Positions 6,102 to 9,660 of a DNA stretch of 9,660 nucleotides are shown here, piece by piece. Within the stretch, counting starts at the first letter, position 1. The number at the start of each line of letters is the position of its first letter. The notes below the pieces were generated by a model. That model was not told where the DNA came from and did not search any database. It worked only from the letters and a program-made list of their open reading frames with translations. Source of the DNA: Chlamydiota bacterium. Lineage in GTDB: Bacteria; Chlamydiota; Chlamydiia; Chlamydiales; Rhabdochlamydiaceae. Position numbers and translations under genes: made by a program. The stretch lies in assembly GCA_016866585.1 (NCBI GenBank), contig VGMB01000047.1:1-9660 (forward strand). The letters are read 5' to 3'.

Positions 6102-6889
6102 ACCTTCAACCTCACATTTGGAAATAATTGCAGATGAAGTTCCTCATAGCTTGCATCCAAAACTCTATTGTGTTTTGCTGTAGTATCCACCTGCTTGCCG
6201 AAGTACTTATCCACATTTTCAAGGTTAAAAATATATGGTTTATTACTATAAGTGCTCGCCACCCATTGCCATGAAAGGTTGTTACTTGCTACATCCCCAT
6301 CCAGCAAATGCTGCAAAAACCACCTTGCACCTGCTTGCCATTTTATGCGCCTGAAGTGGATGATGTAGCTTGCTAAATACATGCGTGCATGATTGTGAAT
6401 GTAGCCAGTTTGTAAGAGCTCAAGGATAAATGCATCTATACACCCAACTGTCGTGCGGCCTTGAGCAATATCTTCCGGTAGTAGATCTGCATATGCCTCA
6501 GCATTAAAACCTGTTTTATAGGGCTCAATATCTTTCCATGCCCATTCCGGGTTCTGAGAAAGGGCGCGTTGCCAAAAATCTCTCCAGGCTAATTCTTGGA
6601 TAAATTTTGTAATCTGCTCCGGTTGCTTGCAAAGTATTAGCGCATGATTGCGTACCTCGTTTAAGCTTAGCACCCCATGATGGATGTATGGAGACAGGCG
6701 TGATACACTGCCATCACCATAATTACGAGTTGTTGCGTATGCTATCGGATCAAGAGTGTGCAATTTTATTTCTGCCTGCTGGCGACCACCCAGGATGATG
6801 CTTTGCCTGCCTTCTGCCCATGGAGCAAGCGACCTTACGTATGCAACAAGTTCCTCACGATCACTAAATTGATTTTTTAAAGTAAGCAT
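6098..6889 (-). CDS. Photolyase/cryptochrome FAD-binding domain protein lacking the antenna domain
   Basis: The 263-aa protein is essentially the C-terminal catalytic, FAD-binding half of class I DNA photolyases, which are about 450-500 aa. Conserved blocks in order are SVSRLSPYIHHGVLS (61-75), QELAWRDFW (98-106, with the Glu, Trp and Arg usual in the FAD/DNA pocket), TGYIHNHARMYLASY (161-175), KWQAGARWFLQHLLDGDVAS (183-202) and NNLSWQWVAS (203-212). The Asn after DGDVAS, equivalent to E. coli PhrB Asn378 at the flavin N5, is kept, which favours photolyase over plant-type cryptochrome chemistry. Of the electron-transfer tryptophans, the W382 and W359 equivalents remain (Trp207, Trp184), but the W306 position is Tyr163. 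The start is fixed by an in-frame TAG five codons upstream. No strong ribosome site is seen. Its last bases form ATGA with the 143-aa gene. Base composition in its middle (about 46-50% G+C in lines counted) is higher than in neighbouring minus-strand genes. Confidence 0.88.
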   Translation of the reverse strand: MLTLKNQFSDREELVAYVRSLAPWAEGRQSIILGGRQQAEIKLHTLDPIAYATTRNYGDGSVSRLSPYIHHGVLSLNEVRNHALILCKQPEQITKFIQELAWRDFWQRALSQNPEWAWKDIEPYKTGFNAEAYADLLPEDIAQGRTTVGCIDAFILELLQTGYIHNHARMYLASYIIHFRRIKWQAGARWFLQHLLDGDVASNNLSWQWVASTYSNKPYIFNLENVDKYFGKQVDTTAKHNRVLDASYEELHLQLFPNVRLKV

Positions 6890-6951
6890 ATATGTGTGGT
6901 ACTAGAGTTTTTTATGGGTTTTTATCTAAAACATCACTGTCGATACAGGGC

Positions 6952-7098
6952 TTAAGGCCTGTGGTCGAAACGTGTCCAAGTCTTGATATACTCACGAAGA
7001 TCAGGAGGTGTCATGTTTTCTACATTATGCAGGCGGTACAAGTTTTGTAAAAGCTGAAACTTACTCCTTTCATGCCTTGAATGATCTAAATCCCGCAT
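6952..7098 (-). CDS. Unrecognised 48-aa ORF upstream of photolyase operon
   Basis: This short frame (MRDLDHSRHERSKFQLLQNL, then YRLHNVENMTPPDLREYIKT, then WTRFDHRP) is charged and hydrophilic. It has a helix-rich look and a composition like a real protein. It is on the same strand as the photolyase operon, ending 62 bp before it. No good ribosome binding site precedes the ATG. The frame is open for 10 further codons upstream of the Met, so it could also be the C-terminal stub of a gene cut by the neighbouring insertion sequence. I do not recognise a family. Confidence 0.35.
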   Translation of the reverse strand: MRDLDHSRHERSKFQLLQNLYRLHNVENMTPPDLREYIKTWTRFDHRP

Positions 7099-7167
7099 TG
7101 AGTGGTTTGTAGAAATTAAATTTCAATTTATCCTAATCCCTTGATTTTTTTTACTTTAAGGATTGCT

Positions 7168-7407
7168 ATGAATACACGTGCAGAAGTAGAACGGTTAGAT
7201 CACTTGGGTGTCATCGCAGGCGTAATTAAAGACTTAAAGCTCGTAGAATTTATCGACGACCGAATTCCAAGTGATGCGCGAGAAGAAATTACCTGCGGCG
7301 AGGCTGTTGCTGGTATGATCATGAACGGGTTGGGCTTTTCTAATCGTCCTCTAACATTAACCGCTCAAAAAAATCTAAGAAAATCTATGCATCGCATAGA
7401 CAACTAG
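7168..7407 (+). pseudogene. N-terminal fragment of IS1634-type (DUF4277) transposase
   Basis: The first 65 residues, starting MNTRAEVERLDHLGVIAGVI and including EITCGEAVAGMIMNGLGFSN and RPLTLT, are the standard beginning of IS1634-group transposases, which carry a DUF4277 N-terminal domain and are normally well over 400 aa. The ATG at 7168 is preceded by AAGGA at a good distance. After residue 65 (about 7363) the similarity stops abruptly and 14 unrelated codons run to a TAG, so the rest of the element has been lost. It is not functional. Confidence 0.8.
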
Positions 7408-7560
7408 ACACGCTAGCAAAGCAGTTGTGCTAACGATTCACGTGCAGGAATCTCGCCTGTAAGATCCGAAGGGGTTGCCATCACAGGAGCCGTCCGAGGA
7501 GGACTCGAGGATCGGGTTCTACCCGTCCGAAAATGCGCTGTAAGCGCCGCTTGATCTTGC
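7384..7560. other. GC-rich, hairpin-dense segment between two IS remnants
   Basis: Bases 7441-7560 are 71/120 G+C (59%), far above the surroundings. Several small perfect stems are visible: TCTATGC/GCATAGA (7384-7390/7394-7400), TAGCA/TGCTA (7414-7418/7428-7432), CGGGT/ACCCG around TCT (7513-7517/7521-7525), and GCGCT/AGCGC around GTA (7535-7539/7543-7547). AAGATC (7461-7466) pairs with GATCTT (7553-7558) and could enclose the last two. CCGTCCGA occurs twice (7490-7497, 7523-7530). It could be a structured RNA, part of an IS end or imported DNA. I do not recognise it as a known RNA family and see no convincing protein in it. Confidence 0.45.
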
Positions 7561-7934
7561 TACCATTTAGTGGAGGCGAAGAACTCGTAAAAATTTAAAA
7601 TAGGTGAATTTTTAGGAGATTCAGATGAGAACAGTAAGAAAGTACGACAAATGGTATGACAGTGCTGAACTGAGACAGGAGTTGTTGAAGCGTGGCTTTT
7701 TTTCGCTGATTCCATGGAGAAAGAATGTGAAGGGAGCTCCCACATTAAAAGAATTGGCAAACGCATTCAGGTTAACGCCTATTGGCTGGGTAGTAGAAAG
7801 AACGCATTCTTGTCTTAAGCGGTAATACATACGATTAATGCTTCGATGGGAAAGAAGATTCGAAGTATGGAATACAATGACTCAACTAGCGTTGATTATG
7901 GAATGGGTGAAAAATTTATTGAGATAGGCTCCTG
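7484..7934. repeat. Candidate terminal inverted repeats of the second IS remnant
   Basis: CAGGAGCC (7484-7491) is the exact reverse complement of GGCTCCTG (7927-7934). The right copy overlaps the last base of the transposase stop and so falls where an IS end is expected. Only 8 bp match and no clear target-site duplication flanks them, so this is tentative. If correct, the deleted element is 451 bp. Confidence 0.35.
7625..7927 (+). pseudogene. C-terminal half of an IS5-like DDE transposase, with internal stop
   Basis: The frame begins MRTVRKYDKWYDSAELRQEL and continues LIPWRKNVKGAPTLKELA, VVERTHSCLKR, then a TAA at 7823-7825. It goes on in the same frame with YIRLMLRWERRFEVWNTMTQ and LALIMEWVKNLLR to a TAG. 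This is the end of a DDE transposase: the DKWYDS Asp and the VVERT Glu correspond to the second and third catalytic residues, and the whole N-terminal half with the first Asp is absent. A purine-rich AGGAGATTCAG precedes the ATG, which may let a stub be translated, but the protein cannot transpose DNA. It is on the same strand as the IS1634-type fragment but of a different family. Confidence 0.75.
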
Positions 7935-7947
7935 AAAGCTTTAGAAA

Positions 7948-7982
7948 GAGTAGTGTACTTTAAGATACAAGCTACACTACTC
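7948..7982 (-). terminator. Perfect 10-bp hairpin after the 518-aa gene
   Basis: GAGTAGTGTA (7948-7957) pairs perfectly with TACACTACTC (7973-7982) around a 15-nt loop. It starts 22 bp after the minus-strand stop at 8005. On the minus strand it is followed by CTTTCT, a weak T-rich tail. It fits a terminator for the long minus-strand gene and separates it from the convergent IS remnant. Confidence 0.5.
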
Positions 7983-8004
7983 GAAATTAGATTGGACAAT
8001 TTAA

Positions 8005-9561
8005 TCAGACAAATGTGTTTGGTTTTAATTGTCTCATGTACTTATTGAAATTATTATTTATTTCTTCTTTAACCTGTCCTATGACCATCCTTCTGTCATA
8101 TACCAGGTGCGGAGACACTGGATATAATGTACTTTGTGTATGTAGTGCAGGAATTTGTCCCTTAAAAGCTCTTTCACCAAAGCCATCTTCTTCATCTTGT
8201 TGATGCTCATGTTTCTTGGCCATCTTTTGGTAAATCAACTGTGTAATATGCTGCTTTGATGGATCTTCTAATAGTGCAAGTAAATCATCCTCTCTGTATC
8301 CAGAAGTACAATCTCCTAACTGATTAATGTAGGCCATAGTCTCGTCTCTTTCAATGTAAATGGAAATATTAGGACTTGCAGATACTATATCAAAAACTTG
8401 TAATCTCAGAGTATGTAACTCTTCACCCTGAATAGTAGGTATGTTACCCAAAAAAGCATTCTGACCAAATTGTGGGCCTAAATCAGTTGGACTTCCACAG
8501 GCAACCCATGCTTGATGAAACATGGAATCATTTATTATTTCAGGAAAAACAGCTATAAAATACTGTAACAATTCTGAATCCCTGAATTCTATAGCCTTTT
8601 TTATAAGTTTTAACCTATCGGAAATTGATGAACTTTGTAAATTAACAATTGCATATTTAAATTCCCTTTCTGTACTATTCATACTACCATATGGGCCGTG
8701 TGTTTCAGGAGGTAATCTATTTTTTATATCCAAAGCTGCTCTGAGTTGATAACTGGAGATGCTAGCTTTGAATAGTTTTTCAACTGGGCAAATTATTGCA
8801 TCAGTTCTTCCGAACCATTCTACGCATTCATCCACTAGGCCATATTCTGCACAAGCTTCTGCAATAAACCCACACAACGATGTTTTGGCAGAAAAACTTT
8901 GCCCGTGTTTGTAATCAATTGTAACATAAGGAACTCTTTCATTTATGATGTTTTCAACAAGGTCTAATCGCCCTCTTTTCACACAATCTTTGATTAATTC
9001 TTTAACAGGAGCATAATTTCGTGGAGCAATCATGCCACCGTATCTACAACCGTGGGCACACCAGTCTGGGTATTCTAGCTCTGTGTTACTATTAGACATA
9101 ATCAAATCACCGACTTTAGGAAAACTCTCCATTCTTTCGACGAGATCTAAATCTCCATCCAAGCATAGACGCGTATTTAGAATCTCATTTTTTATATTGA
9201 TATTTTCAGCAGGTATCTTTTTATAAAGAACAAATGCAGTATCTTTACCTTGAAATTTAATAGAAAATAATTGAGCTACAGTCGGATCCTGAGGCATATG
9301 TATCTCAAAATTAAATCTTACAAGAGAGGGTATTGTTTCAAATGCTTTACTCATTATTTTTGCCAATTCCTCTACACCGTCTTTCACGTGCAGTTGAAGA
9401 TATGTTCTTCCCTGGTGACAAGTAATTGAAACCCTACATTTTTCTGGATTACTCAAGTAGTCATAGACGATTCCTAGAGGTTCTTTACCTATACTGAAAA
9501 CATCTCTTTGGTTTGCGTTATCTATTTGATTTGCGTTATTTGTAATTGATAATGAGCTCAT
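8005..9561 (-). CDS. Unrecognised 518-aa protein, candidate effector with helical repeats
   Basis: I do not recognise a family for the whole protein. Residues 1-20 are polar and Asn-rich, with an internal 6-residue duplication (NANQ twice). Residues 26-50 (KEPLGIVYDYLSNPEKCRVS) have the spacing of an F-box (Leu, then a YLS turn, then Cys/Val), which is only suggestive. The middle has several units of the form GDLDLVERM (136-144), GRLDLVENII (197-206) and GLVDECVEWF (241-250), resembling degenerate ankyrin-like or other helical repeats. The C-terminus has an acidic, Gln-rich linker (HEHQQDEEDGFGE, 451-463) and a polar tail. No signal peptide or membrane helix is evident, so it would be cytosolic or exported by a specialised system. 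The start is backed by GGGGAG four bases upstream. It is low in G+C and stands alone between an IS remnant and an AT-rich leader. An intracellular-host effector role is an inference. Confidence 0.7.
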   Translation of the reverse strand: MSSLSITNNANQIDNANQRDVFSIGKEPLGIVYDYLSNPEKCRVSITCHQGRTYLQLHVKDGVEELAKIMSKAFETIPSLVRFNFEIHMPQDPTVAQLFSIKFQGKDTAFVLYKKIPAENINIKNEILNTRLCLDGDLDLVERMESFPKVGDLIMSNSNTELEYPDWCAHGCRYGGMIAPRNYAPVKELIKDCVKRGRLDLVENIINERVPYVTIDYKHGQSFSAKTSLCGFIAEACAEYGLVDECVEWFGRTDAIICPVEKLFKASISSYQLRAALDIKNRLPPETHGPYGSMNSTEREFKYAIVNLQSSSISDRLKLIKKAIEFRDSELLQYFIAVFPEIINDSMFHQAWVACGSPTDLGPQFGQNAFLGNIPTIQGEELHTLRLQVFDIVSASPNISIYIERDETMAYINQLGDCTSGYREDDLLALLEDPSKQHITQLIYQKMAKKHEHQQDEEDGFGERAFKGQIPALHTQSTLYPVSPHLVYDRRMVIGQVKEEINNNFNKYMRQLKPNTFV

Positions 9562-9660
9562 TTAACTCCCCTTTTTATTGATATTAATTTTAAAATTAAA
9601 ATATTAAGATAGTATTAATATATAATATAAAAATAGAAATAAATAAAAGCTGATTATTAT
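9562..9660 (-). promoter_or_regulatory. AT-rich leader and ribosome binding site of the 518-aa gene
   Basis: GGGGAG (minus strand, 9566-9571) lies four bases before the ATG. Upstream the sequence is almost entirely A and T with many TATATT/TATTAT-like hexamers, so a promoter is likely here but no single -10/-35 pair stands out. The leader runs off the window edge. Confidence 0.45.

Noticed and set aside
7487..7519. Resemblance of GAGCC...GGGTTC to group II intron domain V
   Set aside because: The length is close (33 nt) and the ends look right, but the upper stem is only 3 bp with no GNRA loop and there are extra bulges. No reverse transcriptase or other intron domain is nearby.
7400..7560. 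Protein-like open stretches across the GC-rich segment on both strands
   Set aside because: High G+C alone lengthens open frames. None has a start with a ribosome site or recognisable motif, and both strands are open to a similar extent.
1..9660. CRISPR arrays, tRNA or rRNA genes
   Set aside because: No regularly spaced repeats were seen, nor any cloverleaf with a normal T-arm or rRNA-like block. The GGTTCTA near 7516 lacks a 7-nt T-loop context.

Overview
The window (about 40% G+C by eye, many AT-rich spacers) looks like the chromosome of a host-associated bacterium. My best guess is a chlamydia-like (environmental Chlamydiae) lineage. This is an inference, not a proof: it rests on adjacent zwf and pgl/devB genes in a low-GC genome, an ankyrin-type fragment, a large effector-like protein and decayed insertion sequences.

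Region 1 (1-4317, + strand) is housekeeping metabolism. It holds the 3' part of nadA (quinolinate synthase, cut by the window edge), then a tight three-gene operon zwf-opcA-pgl for the oxidative pentose phosphate pathway. The zwf stop abuts the opcA start, and opcA overlaps pgl by 7 nt. G6PD makes NADPH and 6-phosphogluconolactone, Pgl hydrolyses the lactone, and the OpcA-like protein is a presumed G6PD assembly factor or activator. NadA feeds de novo NAD(P) synthesis, so the block is thematically coherent, although nadA is probably a separate transcription unit.

Region 2 (4318-5533) is decayed DNA. A strong hairpin follows pgl, then about 400 bp without a gene. After that, on the - strand, comes an IS5-type transposase relic with an internal deletion and frameshifts. 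Its C-terminal coding end is fused in frame to a two-repeat ankyrin-like fragment.

Region 3 (5534-7098, - strand) is the most interesting part. It is a translationally coupled operon encoding (i) a 263-aa photolyase/cryptochrome FAD-binding domain with no antenna domain, (ii) a separate 143-aa protein that resembles the missing photolyase alpha/beta domain, and (iii) a 47-aa zinc-ribbon protein of the DUF2256 type. The two photolyase halves are therefore split and in reversed order compared with a normal photolyase. A further 48-aa unrecognised ORF lies upstream.

Region 4 (7141-7935, + strand) is a mosaic of two more transposase remnants, an IS1634/DUF4277-type N-terminus and an IS5-like C-terminal half with an internal stop. 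They are separated by a GC-rich (about 59%), hairpin-dense segment that I do not recognise.

Region 5 (7936-9660, - strand) holds one long gene for a 518-aa unrecognised protein. It has an F-box-like N-terminal patch and helical-repeat-like segments, and is a candidate host-interaction protein. It ends at a 10-bp perfect hairpin and is preceded by a very AT-rich leader with a good ribosome binding site.
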